In this document: in pieces, positions 32,852 through 45,400 of the stretch | How positions within the stretch are numbered: the stretch's first letter is position 1 | Layout: every line of letters starts with the position of its first letter | Source: Orthonyx spaldingii | Lineage: Eukaryota; Chordata; Aves; Passeriformes; Orthonychidae | DNA: 64,000 nt | Assembly: GCA_013397795.1 (NCBI GenBank) | Contig: VZTJ01004198.1 | Location: 1,304,606-1,368,605 of the forward strand | Direction of reading: 5' to 3' | Notes under the pieces: model-generated | What the model was told of the DNA's origin: nothing | The model's input: only the letters and a program-made list of their open reading frames with translations | The model's database searches: none | Made by a program: the position numbers and the translations under genes

Positions 32852-35800
32852 CGCAATAGGAAAGAGGAAGTTTGACAGTGCCCCACCACAGCAAGCTCGC
32901 AGAAAGGATTTTATGCCAGCCTACATTGCTAGTGCTGCAGAAGTACTCCTGGCTGTGATGGAGGCAGGGGCTGTCGGGACTGTTATTGACTTTCTGATTA
33001 CACTTTGAGCTGCTTTCCAACCTCTTGCACATTTTCTGCACTTTAATGAACAGAAGACATAGTCAGTGATTTGGCAACAGGCTTGGAGAGCCAGGAGCAG
33101 AGGGAGGCACTCACCTTTCTGACCTGCTTTTCCTTACTATCAAGCAATAATGTACTCTTTATTTCATGATGATGTTAATGTGCCAGCCTCTACCTTTTCA
33201 GCAGAGGCACTTCAGGTGTTAGACAGTAAAACACAGCAGGAAAAGTGACAAATCCCAAATCCACTGATGATGCTGATCCACTATTCATGCTCTCTCCAAG
33301 AGTCTGTGTCCCTGTACCTTTTCTGCAGTATTCCCAAACTGTGTCTTCTTCAGATCTCTGCTTTACACCAGTGAAAAATCTATGAGATGCTACATTATAT
33401 TGACTAGCCAATGGTCTTTTTCCTTTGCAACTAGTTGATTTTATGTGATTTAACAAACTCAGAGCTACCTGGAAATTAGAAAGAAAACTCAGCTCTAGAA
33501 CTATAAAGCATTATTATCTGGGACTTTGAGATCAGCTGCTAAAGTCACATGGGAAAGAGTTACTTAACTGAAAAACCTGGCACCAATGAGTTCAGAAAAG
33601 AGACCTTTTTCTAAATGCCACCATTATTATGAGCTTATGTTGAGGGGATATATACAAAGGAATTTAAGACTTTTGTCTTGCAGAAATAGAAAACAAGTCA
33701 AACTACAATGAATTAATTAAAGCCTTCAAGCAAAAGCAAAGCATCTCCCTTAATAATACTGCTACAAAACAAGTTTAATGCCTGAGAAGAACTCCATGTT
33801 TTGGGGTGGGCAAAGAGCTTGATCAATACTAATTCAGGAATCTCTGCCATAATTCCTTGCAAGTAGTGTGCACTGTCCTAGTGCAAATACAGATCCATTT
33901 CAGCAGCAAGTGTTCAGTCCTATGCCTCCAACATTAACTTGACTTTTTCCATTGTCACAACCTTGAGAAAAATTAAAATCTAAGCCAGAAGTTTCCACAG
34001 CTTTTTCAGAAGCACTCCCAAGTTGACAAAGAATGGTCAGACACCAGAACTAGCAGTACAGGTCTCTGAATATCACAGGAAGTTCACAGTCTCACTCATC
34101 ACCTGCCATTAGTTCATTAAGAGAAGTGCCCATGTCCCAGAGTTCATGGGAAGTTTCTGTGGAAGCACAATGGTCATCCTGCTAAGCCTGTTGTTTCGGT
34201 TTACTGGAAATGGCTGTTTTTACCATAAGGCTATTGCAACAACAAACATCCCATGTGACAAGGGGAAGCCCACAAAGGTCCCAGAAGGAAGTTGCCTTGA
34301 AGGCAGGCCAAGATATTAAAAAATGGTGCAAACTTAAACCTTACTGGCTGCGTGTCTACTCTGTTAAGCATTTAGATTTAGCTGGACACCTGATCTCCCA
34401 GTCATTAACTTTGCATGTGAATACAACTTGTACCAGAGGATTTCAAATACATGATGTTGAAAGTATATTTTTATACCTGTTGGCAGTGAAAAGCCATTAG
34501 CCTCACAGAAAGGTTCTTGTAAGAACAGGGTAACTTAAAAACAAAGCCATGAGGTAGGCAAAGGAGTTTGTGCTCCTAGTTCTGCCTCGTGTTCCTCTAG
34601 GACAAATCAGTGTTACCTGTTTCCTTATCCATAAAATAAGCATAATTGCACCTTTTTACCTCACAGAAACAGCCTGAGGCTTAGGGTATATTGTCTGCAA
34701 ATTCAGACTGGAAAAATGCTGTAAAGATGCCAGCTACTGAGCTTTTATCTTCCTTTTCTGAATGATTTCCCAACAGTTTTTGCTCACTGACACTAACACA
34801 AGTGTATTTGCTGAGTGACTGAGCAACGTGCAGAGGGAAAGATGGGTAAAGCTGCTGGGCTGATAGATAGTTATTAGCTCAGGTGACTGGACTCAGTGCC
34901 CACTGTCTTATCTCAGCATGCCTCTTTATGGTCCCTGGCATCTTAAAACTGTGATGCTGAATAGCATTTGGGTTCTGCTGGAGACCTGCTCTCAGTATCA
35001 CTGGTTGCATGCACTTGTAAAGACTTCTGGCCTTCTCCAAGGAAGGCCAGCAGCAAAGAAACCTGCTCCACCTACAGCAAACGTAAGAGAACACAGTCCT
35101 CATAATGTGTCAAGTACTTTGGATTCAGGTCGTTCCTCAAATATACATTAAAAAAGTAATTACAACTTCTTAGCCATCATAGTATTATCAAAGGCCAGAG
35201 ACAAAGATGGGACCTATGAGAAAAGAAGGCTCAGCATGGGCATGTGTTTGTGTCTGCCCTCTCTGAGCCTTCTTGCTGACCAGAAACACAACAGAAAAGG
35301 AAAACAATCAGTTTAGTTATCAAAAAAATCAGCTTAGTTATCAAAACCCAAAGTATATATGATCTTTGAAAATAATGACAATGCAAAGGAAAAGACTTTG
35401 GACTAAAGCCTATAGGCAGCTTTTTGTGGTTTTTTGGTCTGTTCATTTCTCATCCACTTCCAGGGAAGCATCCAGGGGTTGGCTATGGATTTGTATTTCG
35501 AACAAAGCACAAGACAACTGACTATGAACAGGGATAGATTCTTCCTCAAAGTGAATATAAATGTTGTGGACCTTTAGTGTGCAGGTTGTGTTTCTTTCTC
35601 TTGCCTTCCCCAACACACCAACAGCCCAAACTAAACACATATCCCATGGAGCAGAGGCTGAGACAAACAGCAGGAGATGCTTGTCAGAACTTGGCCACTT
35701 CTGCTTAAACTGGAAAGGGGCAAGCTTTCCAGAAGGTTTGTGTGCCCAGTAATAAAAATGTTTCCATTTTACCAGGATAAAGCATGGAAAGTTGGAGCTA

Positions 35801-38800
35801 CACGAAACTTTTCAGGGCACCTTACAATTTAGAGCATACTAAGCCACTCCTGTCTTGCAGCACCTCTGCCTCTTGCGAGCTCAGCATTTCAGATATTAGC
35901 CAAGGCAATTGTTCGTCTCCCATGATTTCCCTGGGAACATGCTGGGATCCTGACCAGGACATTCTGGGGGACCACAAAACCCCCAACCATCAGCAGATCT
36001 GTAAGCAAGGCAGCTCTGTTTCAGCAGCACTCAGCTCCTGTACAACTGCATCGGTTACATTTCATGCTTTCAAACACCAGTCTTATCAAGGGATTTTATC
36101 AGGTTGGGAAGTTTCAACACTTGATATACAGTACCTTTGAAGCCAGTGGGATAATGACACCAGAGAATACCCTAAAGCCACCCAAGGTCATGAAGTTAAT
36201 GGATAATAAAGGCATTTAGTCCCCTGAGAATAATGTCTTAGCTGCTTTGTCTTGAAATAGAGCTGCATCCTGAGGATCTGGAGTATGCCAATGACCTGAC
36301 TCAATAACATAACACTGAGTGGGACAATGCAAACAACAAGTAGGGCAGCAAACACAAGTGTTTAGGAAAATAAAAATTAACCTGAATCTACACAAAGGTA
36401 CTCAGTGAATTCACCTGGGGTGCTTCCATATAGCAGCTCGGTGTCTGCTTCTTTCCTATGTACATTGTGTCCCAAACGTTCCATCATTTCACCAATTTGG
36501 ATTTATTTATCACTGCTTCAGGTGCCAGCCATTCTGTAAAGCACTCGATGATCACCAAGCCTGGTTATGCTGGACTGCAGTTTCTGGGAAATGCAAGGTT
36601 TTCCTTGCAAGTGGTTTGCTGCTGTAAATACAATGCTCACATTGCACATGGTCTGAGTGTCACCCATGGTCACACAACAGGTGGGGCACACAGAGAGAGC
36701 TGCTGCCCCAAACAGACTTTGAAGAGTGATTCAGGGAACCAAAGTAGGTGCTAGGAAGGAGAAGCTCAAAATCCAGCCACAGCTCAAGATCCAGTCACAG
36801 CACAAAATAGAAAGGGAAACTGATGCATTTTTCTGGGTAACTCGATGAGTGTCAAAGTTGTGATGATGCAGCAGTGTGTTACCTTAGAAGCTAAGGAAGG
36901 GTCTGAGGGCAGAAGACTGTATGAAAGAGAATTCCCATGCAAGGTAGTCCCAGAGCTGGCCAAGCCCCAGTGAAGCTCTAGGGAGCAAAAAGGAGGCTCC
37001 CTCATCCACCACCCTCCACATTGTAGTGGGACTTTTCTGCTGGGACATAGGCAATTGTTGATGCCAAACTCACAAGCAAACAGAGACATTTTGAAACACC
37101 TGATTCAACAATGTATATTTTATTGCATGCCATTGCCACCAGAGTTTCTATGAGTTTATCACAACTCCACATTTCTGTTCCTTTCCTACTTCATCCTGCC
37201 CTGCTGCCTTTTTTGCTTCATGTTATACTTACCTGCAGTGTTTATTCTGTGACACTGCTTACTCTCTGCCTCTTTCTGTTCCCTTCCCTAGTCTCCTGAT
37301 CCCCTTGCCCAGGCTCCAGTTTGGTGTCACCTTCTCACAGATTTTCTCTATGCTATCAAGGACAGCAGACAGCCAGCAGGGTTGCTTCTTGCCACAGAAA
37401 TGAGGAGAAACCTCTGCCATCTCATCCCTCCAGCATCCTCTGCAAAGTCTCTTCCACCTAAAAGACAACGGAACAAAGGGAAGAAGTTCTTTGAAGGATT
37501 AGATTAAATTACAACTTTTCTCTCAGACACATGGCAGTGCAGCTGCTGTACATGCTGGTAGACTCTATATGTTTCCCAAGCTGCTCTTAGCTCTTTCTTT
37601 TCTGCCTTCTTTATTTGAGGGGCCCACATTTCGCCATCCAGCAGGGAAGCTCACTGCTCCCAAAGAAGAAGAAAGCAGGAAAAGCACAACCCCTCACTCC
37701 AGCGCTCCAGGGGATGCATCCCAGCAGTTGTAAGTTATGTTTGGAACAGCCTTGGCAGAATGAAAAGGAAGGCGGCCACAGCTGAGGCGAATCCATGGAG
37801 CCTGAAGGGCACAAGGGTCCCAATAGGCATCTGAGTCACGCTCTGAGCCAGAGGCACCACACATCAACAAAGCAGACACAAGCTCAGACACAGCTTTTGA
37901 AATACCTAGAAAAACAGCTTGAGTGAAGAGGAGAACCATGAAATCTGGGTTTCCCTCAGTGTCAGGTTAGATGTCTTCTCCAAAACTGTATCTATACTGC
38001 ACACATAGGCCCTGGATCATTATTCAAAATGCCTGATATAAGAAACACTACCAAGCTGTAAGAGCTCTAATACTTCCTTCCATTTATCACATGAATAGAA
38101 GCATCTATACTGACTCATTGTTCCACCCACACACAAGATTAATAAACTCATCCACATTCACACAGCATTGCCTCACAAGTGTAACTTGAACTGAAAACAA
38201 AACAAAACCCCAAGCAAGAAAAAATGAACAAAAGATGAACTCCCCAGTGGGACTAAAGCCATGTTCCTGCCTTAGTGAACCAGCCCTGGACATCTCAGAC
38301 TTTATACCAACGAACCCTTGATGTTCTCTGCTCTAGGACATAAAGAGTCCCCCAGCACCCCTGAAGTGCTCCAATGGGGTTCAGTAGCACTGAATAAAAC
38401 ATTCTGTAATATTGAATAAAGTTTATTAGGAACAGCTCAAGCATACAGGAACAAGACAAGCCTTGGGAGATTGCAGAAACATGGGAGGGGCTGCACAAAC
38501 ATCAACAGCAGGATTAGAATTCAAGTGATCTTGACAAACTGGAAATACAATCTGGAAAAAGCAATTTAGCATGAACTGCTAGGAATGACTGTAGAAAATA
38601 CCTGCAAGGTCAAGGTAGGGAACATTGTGGCACACAGCTGATCTACTGGAAGGGACCTGGCTCACGTCATGTGCCACAGGCTGCCAATAAGTGAACAATA
38701 TCATATCATGTTATGCTATGTTATGTTATGTTTTATGTTATGTTATGTTATGTTATATGTGAAGGCTCTTGTGAATATCTGATTTCCTATTCAGATACAT

Positions 38801-40487
38801 GAACACAAGTGTTGTCTGCAAATACCCAGGGTAATCTCCCAGAACTCACTCAGCAATGCCTTAGGGCTTGGTTCAAGGAACTTCACATCAGCTGAAGAAA
38901 GAGGGGGCTAAGAAGGTTCAGAGATCAGAAAATAATTATTAATATAATTCAGAGAAGAAAAGACTAAGATTGAAACCACCTTCAGATAATCTAGAAGTGC
39001 CTACAAAGAGAGAGGAACTGTTTTTCCTGACCATTGTGGGCAAATATTAGAATTACAAAACCACTTCTAGTAGAGAGGGTAATTCCTCTGAGGCAGATTG
39101 CTTGCGACATCAGCGGATTGGAATAACAGATGAAAAACACTTTGGCCAGGAACCTTTTAGGCCAAACAGATCCTTCCAAGGCTTGTGCTACAACACAGAT
39201 GTGTATAACATCCGGATTTTCACCTGCAGAGCTCTGCACATGGTAGTAGTTCCTCCCATGGATCCAGGGTGTTCAAGATTCACAGAAAGTCACTTCCACT
39301 TATACTTGCGTAAAATGCTTAAGGAAAAATGACTGATCAGGGACTCCAGTCTGGTCTCAGGTACTGGCTGCAGGTGTGAGTTCAGTAAAATCTAAGGTTA
39401 AGGGGTGGGTGATAGAGCAGGAGTGGGCAGCTCCCAAAGCCGTTGATGCTGTGTCAAAGGGCAGGACCAGCCCATCTACCTGCTCTCTAATACCAGCTGG
39501 TCATCCCCAAGTAGGACAAGTATGTGAATGAGGGAACTCAGAACATCCTAGAGACCCCTTAGTGCTTGATTCAGTTTTTAGGGATGAGAAAGAACCCAAA
39601 TGAGCATTGGATTGGAAGAAGATATGGGGAATGTCAGGGATCCATTGAATGTTTGGCATTTACATCTTGTCTGCTTATTAATTGTAATGATGGTCCAACA
39701 GCTGCTTAATCTGCAACAGGTTCTGTTTTTTCCTCTAGTAGTAGTTTCAGACCTCTTTGAAAGCATCCTTGTCTTTGTTCCTTTGTTTGTGTGTTTTCTT
39801 TGCACAGAAGGTAAAAGCTGGATTGATTTTTAATGTGCTATTCCACTGCAAGGTTTTATTGACTTTGTATTGAGCTGCTACACCTAAAAAACAACTGCCA
39901 TACAATGGAAAGCAATTAAAAAAAAAAAAAAAGAAGAAAAGAAAAATAATTCCATCTGCTTTTACATTCTGCTGCTGGAATTTACCCTCAAAATGCTGAC
40001 TGTGCAGGCCCTGAAGAAGATCCTGTTACTCTAAGTAAAGCTGGAATAGGCTACTTATTGTTCTAGGCCCCTGGTATTCCCCTTTCTCAGACATTGCCTG
40101 CAGAAATAACGAGCAGCTTAAACAGGGCTCCCTTTTGAAACTGTCAACAGCTTGAGATCCCCATTTAAAGGCTCTGGCATCAGGGCACCCTGAAGCCAGG
40201 AAATGTTAGCAGGAAAGCAGAATTAATACAGAACAAGAAAAACCTGCGGGGAGGGGAGCGGCCTCTTGTGCAGGGTGAAGTGCAGCAGTGCTGTGTAAGA
40301 CTGAGATCCAGGGCTCTGCCAAGCCCCATGGCCAGCAGGCTACTGGTTTGTGGCTTTGACCACCAAAGGGTCTCATTCCCACACTTCCATTTGTGCCATG
40401 GGGTCAGCATTTAGAAGAAAGCCCATATCTGCTGGTACAACCCTTCCTCCCCTCTCTGGGACAATATTTTGTGGGGGAGACAGGTAA
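32852..40487. other. Head-to-head intergenic region, SLC25A29 side
   Basis: About 7.6 kb without a recognisable gene. It holds a direct duplication of ATCAG[T/C]TTAGTTATCAAAA (35307-35325 and 35328-35346) and the TTATG repeat at 38704-38757. I looked for hairpins or conserved exons by eye and recognised none. Confidence 0.6.
38704..38757 (+). repeat. TTATG pentanucleotide microsatellite
   Basis: About ten imperfect ATGTT units with a few variants (ATGCT, ATGTTTT). It is a simple pentanucleotide repeat and likely length-variable between individuals. Confidence 0.95.
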
Positions 40488-40637
40488 TAGAATCACAGAA
40501 TGGTCTGGGTTGGAAGGGACCTCAAAGACCATTGAGTTCCAACCCCTCTGCCATGGGCAGGGACACCTTCCACTACACCAGGCTGCTTGAGGTGCCATTC
40601 AGTTTGGCCTTGAACACTTCCAGGGACAGAGCACCCA
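40488..40637 (-). mobile_element. CR1 3' end, minus-strand copy (left part)
   Basis: Reversed tail ATAGAATCACAGAATGG, then GGGTTGGAAGGGACCTCAAA, GCCATGGGCAGGGACACCTT and TTGGCCTTGAACACTTCCAG. It stops abruptly at about 40637, where a plus-strand CR1 begins. Confidence 0.85.
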
Positions 40638-41218
40638 CAGTTTCCATGTTCCAGAGTATTGCCAGCAGGTCCAGGGAGGTGATCCTGTCCCTCTACTCAG
40701 TCCTGGTGAGGCCACATCTGAAAAGTGCCGTGTCCAGTTCTGGGCACCTCAGTACAATGCAGACATGGAGCTCCTGGAGTGAGTCAGCGGAGGGCAACAA
40801 AGTTAATCAAGGGACTGGAGCATGTCTCTTAGGAGGAAAGGGTGACAGGCCTGTTCAGCCTCAAGAAGAAACCATTGAGAGGGCACTCAATCAGTGTCCG
40901 AGTATCTGAAGGGAGGGTGTCAAGAGGATGGATCCAGACTCTTCTTAGTGGCGCTGAGCAAGAGGCAACAAACAGAAATTCATGCACAGGAAGTTCAAAC
41001 TGAACATGAAGAATTTCTTTACTGTGCAGTGACCGCAGACTGGAACAGATTTCCCAGAAAGGGTGTGGAGTTTCCCCTCAGTGAAGGTATTCAACAACCA
41101 CTTGGGCACAGTCCTGTGCCACGTGCTCTGGGATGACCCTGCTTGAGCAGGGAGGTTGGACAAAATGACCCACTGTGATCCCTTCCAACCTGAGCTATTT
41201 TGTGATTCTGTGAACAAG
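40638..41218 (+). mobile_element. CR1 3' end, plus-strand copy inserted between minus-strand CR1 parts
   Basis: Plus-oriented CR1: TTGCCAGCAGGTCCAGGGAG, CTGGTGAGGCCACATCTG, GGGACTGGAGCATGTCTC, then GAGGTTGGACAAAATGACC and the terminal TGTGATTCTGTGA tail. About 580 bases of the 3' region are retained. It appears to be the same subfamily as the window-start copy, in opposite orientation. Confidence 0.88.
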
Positions 41219-41275
41219 CTCTCCCTGGAGCCTTCTCTTCTCCAGGCTGGACAGCCCCGACTCCCTCAGCCTTAC
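41219..41275 (-). mobile_element. CR1 fragment, minus strand (right part)
   Basis: GGAGCCTTCTCTTCTCCAGG, CTGGACAGCCCC and CTCCCTCAGCC match CR1 internal sequence in reverse. It is probably the other side of the 40488-40637 copy, split by the plus-strand insertion, with roughly 200 bases lost in between. Confidence 0.65.
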
Positions 41276-41559
41276 CTAGTAACAGGTCTCACAGGCATTT
41301 TACCCCTGTTGAAAGGAGGCATGCCCTCCAAAGTCCTCATGATATCGGCTCCACCGGCTTTCCAACCACGAGCACTCAGGGATGCCTTTTCCAGGAAGCA
41401 AGACCCCCCAGGACAGCCTCCCCGAGCCCCCCAAAACAACTCAGGTGCTATTGATGCTGCACAGGAGGGATGCTCTGCCCTCTCCACCCTCCCCAGCCTC
41501 CCAAATATTTTTCAGCCTTTACTTCTGGTTCATTACGCAGCTATTGCAGGGGAAGAAGT

Positions 41560-42420
41560 GACAGGTAGAAGGCGGGGAGGGGAAAGGGGAGTGTCGGAGC
41601 TGCCGAAGGGGGACCCAGTCTGGGCACCCCCGATCCCGGTAGCCGCGTCCCCGTCCCGTCCCTCACCCGGAGCCGCCCCCGCGCTGCCGCCAGTGGCTGG
41701 GGGCGGCCCGGGGGGAGTTGTCCCTTCGCCCCCGCCCCCGGAGGCGCGGCCCGGCCCCTCTCCGGGCTAAAAGGGCCGGGCGGCGGGCGCGCAGCGGTAG
41801 AGCGCGGAGCGGTGTCGCGTAGGGGCCTTGCTGCTGGCATGGCTCTGGATTTCCTGGCGGGATGCGTCGGCGGTGAGTGTCGGGGGGCTGCGGGGTGAAA
41901 AAATAATCATTAAAAAACATGGTGGGAAGGGAAAAAGAGGGAGAAGGGAGTGAGAGGAAAATAATAATAATAATAAAAACAAGCAGAAAGAAAAGCTCGA
42001 AAAGGGGAGAAATATAAAAGGGTAGGAGATAGAGAAGGGGCGGAGAAGGGGAAAAAACCCAAATGTTTTTGAAATGCGGAAGACAGGCGGGCAGGTCGGC
42101 GGGGCGGGCTGGGCGCGGCGCTGTTATTTTGGGAGCGGAGGATGGTGCCGGGGGCGATGAGAGCGGCCCCCGCTGCAGCAGAGGGAAGGGGGAAGGTCGC
42201 GAGGGTGCGGACCGAGCCCTCCTTGGCCGTGCCGCAGCGCCGCGTTTGCCCCGGGGGATGGGGCCGGGGTCCGGGGCGAGCGCAGGGCCAGCGGGCGGGC
42301 GGGAGCCCCGACCTGAGCACAGGGACCCCGGGCAGCTCTAAGATGGAGAGCGGAGAACAAGAACACGCGTCCTGCGCTTCCCCGCGCATCCGCGGCCGGC
42401 CTGCCGCCTGCTATTTTTAG
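41560..42420 (+). promoter_or_regulatory. SLC25A29: CpG-rich promoter of SLC25A29
   Basis: A strongly GC- and CpG-rich block that surrounds the SLC25A29 start codon and runs into intron 1. Upstream of the ATG lie GC-box-like stretches (GGGGCGG type, for example within 41700-41790) and the weak TATA-like GCTAAAAGG (41766-41774). It looks like a typical CpG-island housekeeping promoter. The transcription start cannot be fixed. Confidence 0.7.
41839..41872 (+). CDS. SLC25A29: SLC25A29 coding exon 1 (34 bases, start codon)
   Basis: ATG opens MALDFLAGCVG plus one base of a Gly codon, then donor GTGAGT. It sits inside the CpG-rich region. Like SLC25A47 exon 1, it ends after the first base of a Gly codon. 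Confidence 0.95.
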
Positions 42421-45400
42421 CAGTTTTTAAACCGTGTTCAGGAGACTCATTCTCGCGTCTTTTCGGGTATCTGCGCTTGCTATTTTCCTTGCCAACCTGG
42501 CAGAGGTGTTGTAGATTCCTTTTTTGGGCGTCTCTCTGGTTCATCTTGGTGCTCCTTGCCCTGCCGGGGTTCCCGCAGGGTCAGCCGTACCGCTGGCCGC
42601 TCCGTGCCGAGCACAGCGCACATTGCTGTTTGTCTGTCTTGGGCTATGCCGCTGCCGTGCTGCCCTTAAACAACCTGGACTGCACCATCCTGGAGCGGGC
42701 ACTGTGCTGCTGCCACATCTTTCTTCCCCGGGAGAGGGAGGGCAGCGATCTTGCCACAGACCCGGGGAGCTGCACGGACGCTCTTGCAGCTCTCGCTGTT
42801 GTCAGCGGTCATTAAGGATTGCTGGGTCACGGAAGCACAGAGCCAGAGGATTCATGGCTTCAGCCTGTGTGTGTACAAAATGCCTGTGTTCAGACTGGTG
42901 TGACTAATAGGCCTGCATGTGACTTCTAAAAAGTCCTTTGGTGCTGGAATAAAGCAAAGGTTTTTGGTAATGCACGGTCCCTCTGCAGGTGCTGCTGTCA
43001 CCCCTGGAAAGGCTGTAGGCAGAGAGCAGGAATATGTTTCTGCCTTTACAGATGCTCACATGTTGTCTGTGCCTGCACAGAGTGAGGTGTACATGAAATA
43101 TCGTACTTGAAGGAAATCTGCATTTTCTGCCCACTGGACTTGCCTTGGGCTGAGGCCAGGAGTCACGGCTGCACATTCCATGTGGTGTGGCACACGCTGT
43201 AGTCACACACCTCAAACCCTGCCTGGGGCTCAGAGGCTTCGTGAGAAGTGTAAAGGCACCTAATTCTGGCCTGAAGGACTGAATTGCAGATCTCTTATCT
43301 CCTGACTTGGTAGGATGCTCTCTACCTGGTTTGCCAACCATGTTGTGCAGTCACACCTCAGGCTGGTGGTCCTGCTTGGGCTACTGTAGCCCAGACCCAG
43401 GAGGAAATTTCAGAGTAATAACCATGGCATTTGTTTCATTTCAGGTGCTGCTGGTGTGCTGGTAGGACACCCCTTTGACACTGTTAAGGTGGGTTGATTA
43501 TGAAATATATTTGCCTCTAAGTAGAAAACTTAGTTTCTCCAAGGAGTGGGGGAGGAAAAAAATCCCCAGACACTGTAGGAGTGTAAATCTGCGTGGGAAA
43601 GCTTGGAGCAAGCCTCCACAATCACTGTTTATAGATTCTTCAATCTCCAGCTCTTCAGAAGTGAAAACCCAGTAACATAAACCTTAGCCTTAAACTGCAA
43701 GTTCAGTGCAGTAACAGTGTGGTATTTGGAAATACAGCCTTACATTTAATAAAATTTTGTTCTAAGCTTGCTTCTCTGCAGCTGTTCAACACTAACTGCT
43801 AAAACTGCCTCTGCCTGCATTTGTGACTCAAGCCCACTTTGTTAGTAGGTTGAAAGATTGGTGTTTTAGTTTCCCCTCAAGCTCTGCTATTACTCCTTCA
43901 TTTGTAGCACTAGCTAAAGGTGGAAGTCAATAAAAATCCACAGCATGAAGCTTGTCTGGGGGCTTTTTCCTCCAATTATTATTATATATTTTTATAACTT
44001 TCCAAGTTAAAAATGCTTTTCTGTTTGTTGTGTGTGTTATGCATACTTCAGCTACTTTAAATACAAGATTTGAGATCTCCTGGAGTGTCCCTGAGCCAGG
44101 GCTCTCAGGAGTCCAAGCCTTTCTTTCAGAATGGAACAACAATTTAAATAATCTTTTGTCAGCCCTATCCAAAGTCTTGCACTGGGAGAATAGAAGAAGG
44201 GATATCAGAGTATTCCCTGCTAAAGTAATATATCAGGTCACTTGACTGCAGCAGACAGCATGCCACGTAGTAGATCTATATTTGGAATACCTTTACCTTG
44301 CTGAATTTAGATATGCAAAGGCTGTGGGCTGATAGTGTTACCAAGAACCCCACCATATTCTGTATTCCAGCTTGTGGTTAATTCAATACAGAATTCCCCA
44401 GCTAGTGGACATTGGTCCTCCTTGCAAGCTTGCAGTGCAAGCTGCTTAAATAGTAAAAATCTTTTTGTTGCTCAGAATATGGTGCATTTGACAGTTAAGT
44501 AATTCAATTGAATTCTAGAATATATTTTCAGGAATGGTATTATCCAGACTCGCACGATTTTTCTTGCGGTGGTACAGAGCCAGCTGTCTTTTTCTCTCCC
44601 ATCCTGCCAAGCTTTACATGCTTAACTGAAGGTGATGGGTCATTTCATTGAATCCAGCAAAACTGCTAAGATTCTATGCTCAGACTAAAGGTAACCATGC
44701 GTGGGTTTTTTAGTCTGGGTTTTTGGTGGTTTTTTTTTTGTTTTTGTTTTTTTTTAGTGGAACAGCTTCTACTGCATGAAACTAATCATTTAACTGTAAA
44801 CACTGGGGCTCCCATGCTGGTTTCAGCAGATGTATTATTGCAAAATAGATGTATTGACTTTGGAAAAAAGCTTCTTGCTTTACAATAGAGCAAATAATTC
44901 TGAATGACTCTAAATTTTTTATGACATCCGGCGTGGCACAGGATATTTTCATCTCCATTAGAAGGTATTGTAGGCGTTTATCTATATTTTGTTAGTGCAA
45001 ATACTAATGTTTGTATTAGTGGCTGGCATAGTCACCACTGTATGTGGAAAAACTAACTCTAACCACCCTTTAGAGAACAAAAAAAAAAAGACATTGCATA
45101 ACTTGTGTATGTATATGCGTTAAGAATTAACTTTTTATAATTCTGCAGTGTTTAAAGGGCTAGCTGGTAGTCACCTTAGACTGTGCATTTTTAATATAAA
45201 TGAACATTGGGAAAGCTGCTTAGATAAGCCAAAGTTTTACTTCTGTCTTGGCATTTAAGCTTTTTTTTTTTTTTGGCTGGTGCTCATGTTTCACAGAGCG
45301 GGGAGGGGGGTGGTGGGACACACAGGGAGGCATTAAGGTGGTGAAGTCACCCTGCGAAACCTGCAACTGAGCTGATCTCAGAACTGGCAAACTCCTTATC

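Noticed and set aside
27761..41560. Search by eye for a microRNA (human MIR345 lies in this neighbourhood) or another gene between the carriers
   Set aside because: I found no sequence resembling the mature miR-345 and no convincing hairpin or spliced reading frame. A structure-based scan was not possible.
40469..41770. Long open frames of 146 and 204 residues upstream of SLC25A29
   Set aside because: They run across CR1 sequence and into the GC-rich promoter. No conserved protein is seen, and the real start codon at 41839 is in a different frame.
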